DNA of 64,000 bases from assembly GCA_013360915.1 (NCBI GenBank), contig JABWAT010000001.1:532981-596980 (forward strand), read 5' to 3'. Position numbers and translations under genes: made by a program. Below the pieces are notes generated by a model. It was given only the letters and a program-made list of their open reading frames with translations. It was not told the origin of the DNA and did no database searches. Every line of letters starts with the position of its first letter. Position 1 is the stretch's first letter. Shown here one piece after another: positions 36,141 through 45,486 of the stretch. The stretch comes from Bacteroidota bacterium. Its GTDB lineage: Bacteria > Bacteroidota > JABWAT01.

Positions 36141-38246
36141 TCAGGCAATTTCAGCCAGATTGATCAGGGCTTGATGAGAGGTGACTATCTGAGAGCGAAG
36201 CAATGCATGGCTGGGTTTTCTGAGGTGGGGATCATCGGCCAGAATTGCCCGGGCCAGCTGTCCGGACAGTTGCAGGATGGGATAATCCCGGGCCAGATCG
36301 AGCAATTTCATGTCGGGTAATCCCGATTGCCGGGTTCCAAGAATATCACCGGCTCCCCGTATTTCCAGGTCTTTTTCGGCAATTTCAAATCCGTTGTTGG
36401 TTCTCTCCATGGTGGTCAGCCGTTCTCGGGCTTCTGAGGTGAGTTTATCTGAAATCACCAGAAAACAATAGCTGGCCTCGGCTCCGCGTCCCACCCGACC
36501 CCGAAGCTGATGCAATTGTGACAGACCAAACCGGTCGGCATGCTCAATAATCATCACGGTGGCATTGGGAACATCTACCCCCACTTCGATAACCGTGGTG
36601 GAAACCAGTATCTGAATCTGGTTGGCTTTGAAGGATGCCATGATTTCATCCTTTTCCTGAACAGGTAACCGGCCATGCAGCAAACCGACTTTGTAAGCGG
36701 GAAACCACTCAGAAATTTCACGGTGAGCATCTGTGGCAGCTTTCAGATCCGATTTTTCGGATTCTTCAATCAGCGGGTACACAAAATAAACCTGCCGTCC
36801 CCGGTTGATCTGATCGGCGATGGTGCGGTTCAGTTGCGGACGGTCCAGATCCCTGATGATCACGGTTTTTACCGGTTGCCGACCCGACGGTAACTCGGTG
36901 ATCCGGCTGACTTCCAGATCACCATAAACGGTCATGGCCAGAGTTCGGGGAATGGGAGTGGCCGACATGACCAGCACATGCGGCATCAGCCCCTTGGCGC
37001 GCAGCATGGCTCGTTGAAGAACCCCAAACCGATGCTGCTCATCGACCACAATCAGTCCCAGGTTTTTGAATATAACCCCCTCGCTGATAAGTGCATGGGT
37101 TCCGACCGCCAGTTGGGCCAGTCCCGATTGCAACATGCCCGTTCCGGTGGTTCTGCCGGCGCTTTTCAGACCACCGGTTAACAAAACCACATCCAGACCA
37201 AGGGGTTTCAGATAGCGAGTCATGGTCTGATAATGTTGTTCGGCCAGAATTTCAGTCGGTGCCATCAGTGCTGCCTGGTAACCATTGTCGACCGCCATCA
37301 GCATAGACATCATTGCCACAACCGTTTTACCACTTCCCACATCCCCCTGAAGCAGGCGGTTCATGGGATGCGGCTTCTTCAGATCATTCCGGATGTCTCT
37401 GAGTACATCGATCTGTCCCTGAGTGAGTTTGAAAGGCAATCCCTGATAAAACTGACGGGTATACTGATCGGGTGCAGAAAAGGCGAGTCCCCGGTCACTG
37501 GTTTCTGTCTGGAGTTTTCGCAGTTCCATGGCCAGTGAAAAAGACAGGATGTCATCCAGCTTCAACCGACGGGTGGCAAGTTGCAAGTGCTCTGGCGATT
37601 GGGGGCGGTGAATCCACTGCAGTGCAGAAGCCCGGTCAGGAACCTCAGCCATGGCCCGCCACTTCTCATCGAGCGGGTCGCTGACGGTGGCCCAGTTCAA
37701 CCGGTCCATGACCTTCAGAATGGTCCGGCGGAATCCTCGGGAATCGAGCCCCATCCGTTTCAACAGGTCACCCGAAGGATACAGCGGAATGATGCCACCG
37801 GTATTCAGTAATTGCAGTTCATCCTGATCATCCTTCAACGCATCATAATCGGGATGAACCAGAGAAAACCGGCTTCCGAACACATCGGGCTTTCCCGAGA
37901 CGGCAAAGGATCCCCCGATGGAAAAAACAGATTTCAGGTAATTGATTCCCTGAAAGAAAATGAGTTCGACCACGCCGGTGCCGTCATCGAGCATGACCGA
38001 GAACCGCTGACCACGGTTTTTGTTTTTAATCAGGTCGGCACGGGTGACGGTTCCCATCAGAGTCACCACACCCGTCTGATGCCGCAGATTCCTGATCTTA
38101 CAGATTGCAGACCGGTCCAGATACCGGCGGGGATAGGTTCCCAATAAGTCAGCCACGGTTTCAATCCCGGCCTGACGCAGTGCTTTCGCACGTTCCGGAC
38201 CTATTCCGGGTGCAAACTGGATATCGGAGGAATAGGTGAGATCCAT
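36141..38246 (-). CDS. recG: ATP-dependent DNA helicase RecG
   Basis: A 701-residue helicase that remodels stalled forks and branched DNA. N-terminal wedge/OB domain (PGIGPERAKALRQAGIETV, then a FFQGINYLK region), Walker A GDVGSGKT, DEQH box VVDEQHRFG, motif III SATPIPRTL and motif VI QLRGRVGRG. Length is normal for the family. It follows ispH in the same direction with a 99-bp gap. Confidence 0.96.
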   Translation of the reverse strand: MDLTYSSDIQFAPGIGPERAKALRQAGIETVADLLGTYPRRYLDRSAICKIRNLRHQTGVVTLMGTVTRADLIKNKNRGQRFSVMLDDGTGVVELIFFQGINYLKSVFSIGGSFAVSGKPDVFGSRFSLVHPDYDALKDDQDELQLLNTGGIIPLYPSGDLLKRMGLDSRGFRRTILKVMDRLNWATVSDPLDEKWRAMAEVPDRASALQWIHRPQSPEHLQLATRRLKLDDILSFSLAMELRKLQTETSDRGLAFSAPDQYTRQFYQGLPFKLTQGQIDVLRDIRNDLKKPHPMNRLLQGDVGSGKTVVAMMSMLMAVDNGYQAALMAPTEILAEQHYQTMTRYLKPLGLDVVLLTGGLKSAGRTTGTGMLQSGLAQLAVGTHALISEGVIFKNLGLIVVDEQHRFGVLQRAMLRAKGLMPHVLVMSATPIPRTLAMTVYGDLEVSRITELPSGRQPVKTVIIRDLDRPQLNRTIADQINRGRQVYFVYPLIEESEKSDLKAATDAHREISEWFPAYKVGLLHGRLPVQEKDEIMASFKANQIQILVSTTVIEVGVDVPNATVMIIEHADRFGLSQLHQLRGRVGRGAEASYCFLVISDKLTSEARERLTTMERTNNGFEIAEKDLEIRGAGDILGTRQSGLPDMKLLDLARDYPILQLSGQLARAILADDPHLRKPSHALLRSQIVTSHQALINLAEIA

Positions 38247-38345
38247 ATCGGAAGGATGACTGAACAGAAGATTACACGCACCAGGCGAACGGGACCGGTA
38301 AACCCGGATCCCTCAGCCAAATCCAGTTCCCTTGCCGGGGGTCCA

Positions 38346-39605
38346 TCAGACCGGTCCTCCAGCCTCGGCCACCGGTTTCTGGTCGGCAAGGCGGGCCAAT
38401 ACTTCCTCGGGCTTAGCATGCTCCGGAAAGAAGTCGAGCAGCCGGAGAATCACACCATCCAGCGTAGAATCGGGACAACTCGCACCAGAATTCATCAGAA
38501 AGGTGGGAATCCGGTTTTTTACAGGAAGCCATCCGGCGGTTTCCTGCAAGGTTTTATTCCGCCAGTCAAAATGATGGATTCTGGTTTCTGACCGGATTTC
38601 TGTACGGTCCTTAATGAAATAAGTGGGCATCCGGTGTTCACACAGCTCAACAAGATGAGAGGTGTTAGATGAATTGTAGCCACCCACCACAAACGCCACA
38701 TCAGCCGGATGGTCCAGAGCCGATAAAGTGGCTGTCTGGTTTTCATTGGTGGCATAACAAAGGGTATCGGCGGTATCGGCCCAATGCATTCTGACCTCAG
38801 CGGTTCCCCAGCGATCGGTGACGGCCTGTTTCAGCACTTCCATAATGGACTTCGTTTCGGTGGCCAACATGGTGGTCTGATTGATCACACCAAATTTTTG
38901 AAGGTCCGTCTCCGGATTAAATCCGGGTGTTGCCTTACTTCCCAGCCGATCCTGAAACGCCTGAACCGATTGGGTGCCCCTGATCACCGATGCCAGGAAA
39001 TTGGCTTCTTCCAGATCGAGAATGACCACGGCAGGGCCTGCTTTTGATACATGGGAAAGGGTTGCACGGGTTTCCTCGTGATTATACTTTCCGTGAATGA
39101 CGTTGGAGTACCCTTTTTCACCCAGTTCAATTCCTTTTTTCCATACCTTTTCCACAAACGGACAGGTGGTATCGAACCGGTATGGATTGATCCCCCGCTT
39201 TTCAAGATCAGATTGGATTTCAAGCGTGGTTCCAAAGGCAGGAACCACCACGATATCATCGGGAGACAACTCATCGAGGGGAATTATCTGCCGTCCGTTG
39301 GGTTCATAAATAAAACGGACTCCCTTTTTCTGCAGATCGGTGTTCACGGTCGGATTGTGAATCATTTCAGAAAGAAAAAACACCCGTCTTCCCTGGTTTT
39401 CCTCGATGGTACGGTATGCAATTTCAATGGCATTCTGTACCCCATAGCAAAAACCGAAATGACGCGGGATTACAAACCGGACCGGTCCGAAATCGAGCAG
39501 GGTCGGCGTAAAATTCCGCCGGCGGGGATCCCTGGCTGTCTGAATTTCCTTCACACGGGTAATGATAACCGACCGGTATATATCGGGAATATCAAATTTT
39601 TTCAT
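38346..39605 (-). CDS. ispH: 4-hydroxy-3-methylbut-2-enyl diphosphate reductase, large form
   Basis: Final MEP pathway step, HMBPP to IPP and DMAPP. The 419-residue long form resembles those of cyanobacteria and plants rather than the ~310-residue E. coli enzyme. The three [4Fe-4S] cysteines are Cys53 (FGFCYGVQ), Cys148 (TTCPFVEKVWK) and Cys377 (GASCPDS). An N-terminal extension of ~40 residues precedes the core. Together with ispG it shows that this organism uses the MEP route. Confidence 0.94.
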   Translation of the reverse strand: MKKFDIPDIYRSVIITRVKEIQTARDPRRRNFTPTLLDFGPVRFVIPRHFGFCYGVQNAIEIAYRTIEENQGRRVFFLSEMIHNPTVNTDLQKKGVRFIYEPNGRQIIPLDELSPDDIVVVPAFGTTLEIQSDLEKRGINPYRFDTTCPFVEKVWKKGIELGEKGYSNVIHGKYNHEETRATLSHVSKAGPAVVILDLEEANFLASVIRGTQSVQAFQDRLGSKATPGFNPETDLQKFGVINQTTMLATETKSIMEVLKQAVTDRWGTAEVRMHWADTADTLCYATNENQTATLSALDHPADVAFVVGGYNSSNTSHLVELCEHRMPTYFIKDRTEIRSETRIHHFDWRNKTLQETAGWLPVKNRIPTFLMNSGASCPDSTLDGVILRLLDFFPEHAKPEEVLARLADQKPVAEAGGPV

Positions 39606-39691
39606 AATGGGGGCAGTTTACCAAATTCTGTTTACAAGTCCAACCCGTTTAAACAGAGTTGAGCCGCCTTTCATTCCGTTTCACCGGGAAA

Positions 39692-40657
39692 TCAGTTTTT
39701 TTTCAGATCCAGTTTCAAGCCAATGTCAAACCGTGAAACATCCGCAAAAGTCGATTTCTGGAAAAGGAACAAGGTGCCTTCTTCGTTCAGCCGAACCTCG
39801 AACTCGATGGCAGCTGTTCCACCGGTGGTATAAAAGTCATCCATCAGCCGGCCCCGGGTTCCAATGGCAGGATCAGTATGGTTCAGGTAAGCCCACAATT
39901 CCAGCCGGTTTTCCCATTCTGGAGTGATCCAGGCAAGCAGGTCTGTTTCAGCAGTCAGACCCACAGAACCTGCCCGGTCAGTAAGATTGACCAGCGCCTC
40001 GGCTGTTAATTCGATCCATCCGGGCCCCGACCCGTTCAGCCGGTGACGGTATTCACTTCGGCCATAGGTAGTCCGGTTGACTTGTTCGGCTGATACTTCA
40101 AAACTGATTACCTTACTGGTTCTGAAGGAAAGTTCCACTTCCGCATAGTTGGCCCGCATTCTGCGTTCAAAAAAATTAGGGTTGGTCACATCGTACAGAC
40201 TCCCGGCCACCATCTCGGCAGTAAGCGATTCAAAACGATAGTCAGCCCGCATTCCATCAATCCAACCGTTGCCCCCCAGACCGGTACTTGACACAAATCC
40301 CTTCACACTCGGAATGGCTCCGGCCTGAATCCGCCAGTTTTCTCCGGTCTGGAGCCAGAACAAATGGCGCAGATTCATCGTGAAGGGAAATCGTTGACCG
40401 GGAACCTTGAAATCACGAAGGTCGGCCCAGCGTGAAGTGTAGGAATTTCCGGTGGAAATCAGTCCGGCCACCGATCCGTTTCCGGTCACCTGAACTTGCC
40501 AGTTCAAACGCAACGCTCCCTGAATCCGGTTTTTGTCCCTTCCGGAATCAATATTATCGTATCTTGACTCGGTTATCAGCCGGACAGGCCCAAGAGACTG
40601 ACCAGCGCCTACAACCGGAAGAATGATGAAAACGAACCAGATGAAAAACCGGTTCAT
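39692..40657 (-). CDS. Outer-membrane beta-barrel protein, unknown function
   Basis: A 321-residue exported protein. After signal MNRFFIWFVFIILPVVGAGQ, the sequence is made of alternating short amphipathic beta strands with aromatic girdles (WQVQVTGNGSVAGLISTG, RMRANYAEVELSFRT), ending in a charged strand FDIGLKLDLKKN. This fits a 12-16 strand porin-like barrel. It overlaps the PorD-like gene by 4 nt (ATGA), so the two are translated together. I do not recognise a specific family. Confidence 0.65.
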   Translation of the reverse strand: MNRFFIWFVFIILPVVGAGQSLGPVRLITESRYDNIDSGRDKNRIQGALRLNWQVQVTGNGSVAGLISTGNSYTSRWADLRDFKVPGQRFPFTMNLRHLFWLQTGENWRIQAGAIPSVKGFVSSTGLGGNGWIDGMRADYRFESLTAEMVAGSLYDVTNPNFFERRMRANYAEVELSFRTSKVISFEVSAEQVNRTTYGRSEYRHRLNGSGPGWIELTAEALVNLTDRAGSVGLTAETDLLAWITPEWENRLELWAYLNHTDPAIGTRGRLMDDFYTTGGTAAIEFEVRLNEEGTLFLFQKSTFADVSRFDIGLKLDLKKN

Positions 40658-41595
40658 CGCAGATTCTGGTACTCGCTCAGGTGTGAGGGGTCGGCAGACT
40701 GAAGCAACCGGTAAACCTGTTGACGGATTTCTGGTGGTGATGCAGCAAAAAATTCACTGATCTCCTTATACTTCGCATCGAAGAACAACCTTCTCCAGAT
40801 CGAATTGGGATACTTCTTGTTCGTTTCTGCAATGAGGCTCAATCCGTCAATAACTCCCTGTTCGCCCGTCAGGGGGTTCAATTGCATCACATCCAGCCCA
40901 TCGTAATGAAATTTAAAGAAACCATTTCTAAAATTGATATATTTTGGATCCAGAAACTCATCTATCAGGACTTTCCGGCTGTCAGAGGTTGTGGTGGAAG
41001 GAAGCCAGCCAATGACACTGGTTACGCCTGACAGTGAAGCGATCCGTTGAGCACGGGCGTAATAAATCTGCCCACCCTGCGGATCATAAGAGTCGGCATC
41101 CAGACCCAGAATCAGATAGACATAGAAATCGAGCAGTGAGGAAAGCGACTCAAAAGCCTGCTCGGTATGCTGTGGCTGATACCCTGTGTAAAATTCAAAT
41201 TCCACAAGTTTATCGGTATAACGGATCAGACTGGTTGGTTTTCCTGTTCCAAAAACCGGCCGTGAGGCAGCCACAAACATCTGTCCGGTAAATTTCCGGT
41301 TCATCGAGGCGGTTTCAATTACAAAACTGAGGGTCAGTCTGATCTGATTATCAGGAGTGAAGGTCGGATCACTGGTATACCGGTACTGACCGATGTAGTC
41401 CCGGATGGCTTGTTCCAGACCGCCCAATACCTGACGGTCTGCATCATTGGTCAGTTTCTGCACATTGACAGAGACATCGACCTGAAATTCCTGTGCCCGC
41501 GTCTGACCTGCGATCATCAACAGAACCAGAACTGGCAAAAAAATGGAACGGAACACGCCTACCCCTCTTGATATCTGCTTTTTTATACAGTACAT
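40654..41595 (-). CDS. PorD/DUF4835-like type IX secretion-associated protein
   Basis: A 313-residue periplasmic or outer-membrane-associated protein with signal IFLPVLVLLMIAGQTRAQ. The order of motifs (VSVNVQKL, QAIRDYIGQYRYT, FVAASRPVFGT, LLDFYVYLILGLDADSY, YYARAQRI, FHYDGLDVMQL) matches the DUF4835 family, annotated as PorD in Bacteroidota and linked to type IX secretion. This suits the sorting tails on four proteins in the window. Its ATG lies inside the lexA promoter region, so its own transcript must start within or beyond lexA's leader. Confidence 0.78.
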   Translation of the reverse strand: MYCIKKQISRGVGVFRSIFLPVLVLLMIAGQTRAQEFQVDVSVNVQKLTNDADRQVLGGLEQAIRDYIGQYRYTSDPTFTPDNQIRLTLSFVIETASMNRKFTGQMFVAASRPVFGTGKPTSLIRYTDKLVEFEFYTGYQPQHTEQAFESLSSLLDFYVYLILGLDADSYDPQGGQIYYARAQRIASLSGVTSVIGWLPSTTTSDSRKVLIDEFLDPKYINFRNGFFKFHYDGLDVMQLNPLTGEQGVIDGLSLIAETNKKYPNSIWRRLFFDAKYKEISEFFAASPPEIRQQVYRLLQSADPSHLSEYQNLR

Positions 41596-41598
41596 TTA
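41568..41598 (+). promoter_or_regulatory. lexA promoter (TTG-N20-TACATTTA)
   Basis: TTG at 41568-41570 and TACATTTA at 41591-41598, 20 bp apart, matching the Bacteroidota -33/-7 pattern. A CTG-N10-CAG dyad occupies the spacer. Confidence 0.6.
41575..41590. promoter_or_regulatory. Candidate LexA box at lexA
   Basis: CTGCTTTTTTATACAG has the CTG-N10-CAG spacing of gammaproteobacterial SOS boxes and lies between the -33 and -7 elements, ideal for self-repression. The same pattern occurs at recA (48144-48159). Confidence 0.6.
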
Positions 41599-41628
41599 CA
41601 TACAGTAAACATTTATACAGGAGTTTCC

Positions 41629-42270
41629 ATGGCAGAAGGACTGACTGAACGTCAAAAACAAATCCTCCATTATCTCCTGCAATACAAATCCCGTACGGGG
41701 TTTCCCCCTTCGTTTCAGGAGATTGCAGCCCAGTTTCAGTTTGCCTCCCTGACGGCCGTCAAAGATCATTTAAAGGCGCTGGAAAAGAAAGGTTTCATTA
41801 AGAAATCGGGGTTTAAAGCCCGTGCCATCGAAGTGGTCATGCAACCGGGTGATCCCGATTTTATGCCTGATGGAATACCGATTATCGGCCGTGTGGCTGC
41901 CGGAACGCCCATCCTGGCACAGGAGAACATTCTCGGTTACCTCAATTTCGGAAACTACTTCGCCGAGAACGGAAATATTTTTGCCCTGAAGGTTCAGGGA
42001 GATTCCATGAAGGATGAAGGCATTCTTGATGGGGACCTTGTCATTATCAAACATCAGGATACCGCCCGAAACGGTGACATTGTGGTGGCCATTATTGACG
42101 AGGAAGCCACCGTAAAAACCTTTTTCCATGAAGGAGAACAAATTCGTCTTCAACCGCAGAATCCTAAATACAAGCCCATTTATGTCGGCGAAAACCAGAG
42201 TTTCCGTATAGGTGGCAAGGTCATTGGGGTTGTCAGAAAAAGTGGATCGGCCTATACACGTGCCTCCTGA
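41629..42270 (+). CDS. lexA: LexA repressor
   Basis: SOS master repressor, 213 residues. Winged helix at ~1-70 (LTERQKQILHYLLQYKSRTG, SLTAVKDHLKALEKKG). Self-cleavage site Ala91-Gly92 in GRVAAGTP, catalytic Ser126 in QGDSMKDEG and Lys163 in ATVKTF. RecA filaments stimulate cleavage and derepress repair genes. Forms an operon with dinB five bases downstream. AGGAG overlaps the third of three ATACAG repeats ahead of the start. Confidence 0.96.
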   Translation: MAEGLTERQKQILHYLLQYKSRTGFPPSFQEIAAQFQFASLTAVKDHLKALEKKGFIKKSGFKARAIEVVMQPGDPDFMPDGIPIIGRVAAGTPILAQENILGYLNFGNYFAENGNIFALKVQGDSMKDEGILDGDLVIIKHQDTARNGDIVVAIIDEEATVKTFFHEGEQIRLQPQNPKYKPIYVGENQSFRIGGKVIGVVRKSGSAYTRAS

Positions 42271-42275
42271 CCGCT

Positions 42276-43421
42276 ATGATACTTCATCTGGATCTGGATA
42301 CCTTTTTCGTTTCGTGTGAACGGTTAGTGAACCCTGAACTGATCGGTAAACCCGTCATCATTGGCGGGTTGCCGACAGAACGGGGCGTGGTGGCAGCCTG
42401 TTCCTACGAAGCGAGACAGTTTGGGGTCTACAGTTCCATGCCGCTTCGCTGGGCGGCAAAAGCATGTCCTCAAGCCATTTTTATGCATGGCACCCGCGGA
42501 CTGTACAGCACCTACTCGAAAAAAGTCACTGCCATTATCCGTGACTTTGCTCCACGGTACGAAAAGGCCTCGGTCGATGAATTTTATCTGGATATTTCTG
42601 GTCTTTACCAATACATTTTCAGGTCACCTGTCGAAGTGGCCAGACTACTTCAGAAAAACATCGATGATCAGCTTGGCCTGCCTTCTTCCTGCGGAATCGG
42701 CCGAAACCGGCTGATTGCGAAAATCGGCTCGAGACTGGCCAAACCACATGGCATTTTTTTCGTTCCCCCTGGCTCTGAAGAGGAATTGTTATCTCCCCTT
42801 CCCATCAGCATCATCCCCGGAATCGGAGACTCCATGGAATCTTCCCTGCATAAGCGGGGAATCCGGCTGGTCCGTGACCTTCAGGCCATTCCAGAATCCA
42901 CCTTGATGGATTGGTACGGAAAATACGGCTCCGAATTGTTTCAGAAGGCTCATGGGATCGGTCGTGCCACCATCGATGAAGAGCAGGAACGCAAATCAGT
43001 TTCCTCAGAGACAACCTTTCATGAAGACTCCAGTGACCCGGTCTATATCAGAAAACAATTTCTGTCTTGCGTACAGGAAACCGGATTTACCCTGAGGAAA
43101 CATCAGTTGAAGGGCCTTACCCTGACCCTGAAACTGCGCGATTCCACCTTCGAAACACATACTTACGCTCAGACGCTCCCCTACGCTATTAATGACGATT
43201 ATACCCTGATTAACCGCGGACTCGAACTTTTGCAGACTCACCTGACTCCTGAAAAGAAAATCCGTCTGGTGGGTTTCGGTGTTTCCAGATTGGTTCATGC
43301 CAATGATCAGGCAGATGATCTGTTTTCCGGGCAGGAAACCGATCGGTTTAACCGGTTATCTCATCAGATCGATTTACTGAAAACCAAATTCGGAAAACGT
43401 TCCCTCGGGATGGCCGGATAA
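42276..43421 (+). CDS. dinB: DNA polymerase IV, Y family
   Basis: Error-prone translesion polymerase, 381 residues. Palm carboxylates in LHLDLDTFFVSCE and SVDEFYLDISG; a CGIGRNRLIAKIGSRLAKP thumb motif; little-finger domain at ~240-345. Coupled to lexA, so damage-inducible by inference. The C-terminus is short, without an evident long clamp-binding tail beyond FGKRSLGMAG. Confidence 0.94.
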   Translation: MILHLDLDTFFVSCERLVNPELIGKPVIIGGLPTERGVVAACSYEARQFGVYSSMPLRWAAKACPQAIFMHGTRGLYSTYSKKVTAIIRDFAPRYEKASVDEFYLDISGLYQYIFRSPVEVARLLQKNIDDQLGLPSSCGIGRNRLIAKIGSRLAKPHGIFFVPPGSEEELLSPLPISIIPGIGDSMESSLHKRGIRLVRDLQAIPESTLMDWYGKYGSELFQKAHGIGRATIDEEQERKSVSSETTFHEDSSDPVYIRKQFLSCVQETGFTLRKHQLKGLTLTLKLRDSTFETHTYAQTLPYAINDDYTLINRGLELLQTHLTPEKKIRLVGFGVSRLVHANDQADDLFSGQETDRFNRLSHQIDLLKTKFGKRSLGMAG

Positions 43422-43483
43422 ATACCTGTGCAATTCCTGCAGCAGCCACTTTTTTTCGGGGTCTGAATTTGTAATCTTCACTC

Positions 43484-44164
43484 ATGGATTTTTCAATCGG
43501 CAGCATCCTTTACCCGCTTACCATCGCCCTGCTGGGATCGTTGCATTGCATGGGCATGTGTGGCGGATTCTCTGTTCTGATAGCCAATTCTTCTTCTGCA
43601 CCATTCCGGTACCCGCTTTATCAGACAGGCAAAACCCTGGCGTATATCCTGTTGGCATCCGGAATCTATTTTCTGACCATGGTAATCACCCATGCCGGTG
43701 CCATGACCACCGCCCGGTATGGAGTTACCCTGATCGCAGGATTGGCCATGGCTTGGCTTTCACTGACAGGTTTGTTTAAGGGACGATATCCCGGAACCGG
43801 AATCTCCCTGCCTTCCCGCTGGCTTCAGAAAGCTGTTTCAAGACCCATTGTTTTTGGTTTTCTCAATGGTCTCATGCCGTGTGGACTGGTTTACATGCTT
43901 CTTGTCGCCATTCCGCTTGCAGATTCCTGGCCCGAGGCTTTGCTGCTTGCAGCTTTATTTGGGTTGGGTACAGTTCCATCTCTTGGCCTGGTGTATTGGG
44001 GTTCCTCACTTCTGAAGACCTCCCACTGGCGCTGGATAGAAAAAGTCCTGTACCTGTTTCTTCTTCTTTTTGCACTCATCACCATCCTTCGTGCCATTCC
44101 GGCTACCGAGAAAATGGTGCATAACTGGTTTCCTCACAGCATCAGAGAGTTATTTTTGTTTTGA
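43484..44164 (+). CDS. SafE/DsbD_2-type membrane protein
   Basis: A 226-residue inner-membrane protein with six predicted helices. The paired motifs GSLHCMGMCGG (Cys22, Cys26) and NGLMPCGLVY are typical of the sulfite exporter TauE/SafE, DsbD_2 branch, thought to handle copper or redox equivalents, often near cytochrome oxidase genes. No such genes are nearby here. The ligand is unknown. Confidence 0.75.
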   Translation: MDFSIGSILYPLTIALLGSLHCMGMCGGFSVLIANSSSAPFRYPLYQTGKTLAYILLASGIYFLTMVITHAGAMTTARYGVTLIAGLAMAWLSLTGLFKGRYPGTGISLPSRWLQKAVSRPIVFGFLNGLMPCGLVYMLLVAIPLADSWPEALLLAALFGLGTVPSLGLVYWGSSLLKTSHWRWIEKVLYLFLLLFALITILRAIPATEKMVHNWFPHSIRELFLF

Positions 44165-44233
44165 ACCAGACAGTCCGTTTCTGTGGTGGCTGAAAAACCT
44201 GTTTCCAGATCATCATTCACTAAAGCTCATCCA

Positions 44234-44701
44234 ATGACCGCTTCCAATCATTATCAGATCATAACCGACCAACCTCTGTCGGTAACCGATGCCTTTTCAT
44301 TCATTCAATCACCCGTTGCCGGCGGACAGGTGCTCTTCACCGGAACCATCCGCAATCACCACGAGGGGAAAACAGTCCTGTCACTCGAGTATCATCTGTT
44401 CGGAGACATGGCTGAGAAGGAGATTACCCGGATTATTGCAGAGGCCAATTCCAGATGGCCGCTGACCCGGGTTTACGTGGCTCACAAGACAGGGCACTGT
44501 AACATAGGAGACCTCGCTGTCATTGTTGCAGTCAGTTCGGTGCACCGGTCCGAAGCGTTTGAAGCCAGCCGGTTTCTGATCGATGAAATTAAACACCGGG
44601 TTCCCATCTGGAAAAAAGAGACCACCACCGAAGGTGTTTTTTGGGTGGAAGGCTGCAATCATGTTCATTCCGGTAGTAACCACGGCACACAGAAAAAATA
44701 A
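44234..44701 (+). CDS. moaE: Molybdopterin synthase catalytic subunit
   Basis: A 155-residue MoaE, inserting dithiolene sulfur into precursor Z together with MoaD. FTGTIRNHHEGKTVLSLEYH, AVSSVHRSEAF and KHRVPIWKKE with the catalytic lysine are characteristic. I used the ATG at 44234. The frame is open from a GTG at 44183 but those 17 residues are not conserved in type. MoaD and other moa genes are not in the window. Confidence 0.9.
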   Translation: MTASNHYQIITDQPLSVTDAFSFIQSPVAGGQVLFTGTIRNHHEGKTVLSLEYHLFGDMAEKEITRIIAEANSRWPLTRVYVAHKTGHCNIGDLAVIVAVSSVHRSEAFEASRFLIDEIKHRVPIWKKETTTEGVFWVEGCNHVHSGSNHGTQKK

Positions 44702-44707
44702 ACCAGC

Positions 44708-45355
44708 ATGTTTCATCCCGCCCTTTCCGATTATCTGAATTCCCTTTTCCCGGTAGATTCCCCTAACTTTTCTTCCTGGATGGAGCTTGCCAGACAGGAA
44801 AATTACCCGGTAATGGATCAGGATGCTCTGTCTTTTCTTCAGGCCTTTGCCGGTATTACCCGCCCGGCCACAATTCTTGAACTGGGCTGCGGATTCGGAA
44901 TGGTTTCGTTTCACTTGCTGCTTGCCACTCCTGGGTCAATAATCACCGGAGTTGATTACCGGGCAGACAATCATCAGCGCTTTCTTCAGCTGTCCAACGG
45001 ATTCACCGATCCCAACCGGTTCAGATTTGTGGCTGGTCATGCGGTTGGTTTTATCAGGGACTCAACCGACACCTATGACTGGATTCTGGTAGATATCGAC
45101 AAACGGTTTTATCCAGAGATTCTCGAGGACTGTATTCTCCATCTGAAACCGGGAGGCTTCCTCATTGCCGACAACGTTCTCTGGAAGGGCTGGATGTGGG
45201 AACCTGAAACATCGAAAAATATCAGCCCAATCCTGGAATGGAACCAGAAAATTTCGAGTGATCCCCGCCTGGAAAGCAGAATTATTCCGATTGGCGATGG
45301 CCTGTCTGTTTCAAGGAAAAAGAGTCTTCCCGAAGACCGGTTTAACCTCCTCTGA
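44708..45355 (+). CDS. Class I SAM O-methyltransferase (TrmR/family 3)
   Basis: A 215-residue methyltransferase. SAM motif ILELGCGFGMVSFHL, TYDWILVDIDK, and the metal-site block LIADNVLWKGW that marks the family 3 O-methyltransferases, including TrmR (tRNA 5-hydroxyuridine) and catechol-type enzymes. It follows moaE by six bases. Substrate uncertain. Confidence 0.82.
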   Translation: MFHPALSDYLNSLFPVDSPNFSSWMELARQENYPVMDQDALSFLQAFAGITRPATILELGCGFGMVSFHLLLATPGSIITGVDYRADNHQRFLQLSNGFTDPNRFRFVAGHAVGFIRDSTDTYDWILVDIDKRFYPEILEDCILHLKPGGFLIADNVLWKGWMWEPETSKNISPILEWNQKISSDPRLESRIIPIGDGLSVSRKKSLPEDRFNLL

Positions 45356-45407
45356 AACAGGTCTGATTTACCACTCGTCTTCTTAATTATCTTTGGCACC
45401 GATTCCC

Positions 45408-45439
45408 TTGCTTTTCAGTTTTCAGGAATCGTATATTTG
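45408..45439 (+). promoter_or_regulatory. rpmB promoter (TTG-N21-TATATTTG)
   Basis: TTG at 45408-45410 and a perfect TAnnTTTG box at 45432-45439, 48 bases before the rpmB ATG. A good match to the Bacteroidota housekeeping promoter. Confidence 0.6.
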
Positions 45440-45486
45440 CAGTTCTTAAAAAAATCGAGCCCATTCCAGGGGCAGGAGAATATAAA

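Noticed and set aside
38247-38345. Small gap between recG and ispH checked for a hidden gene
   Set aside because: Only antisense frames run through it; nothing with a ribosome site.
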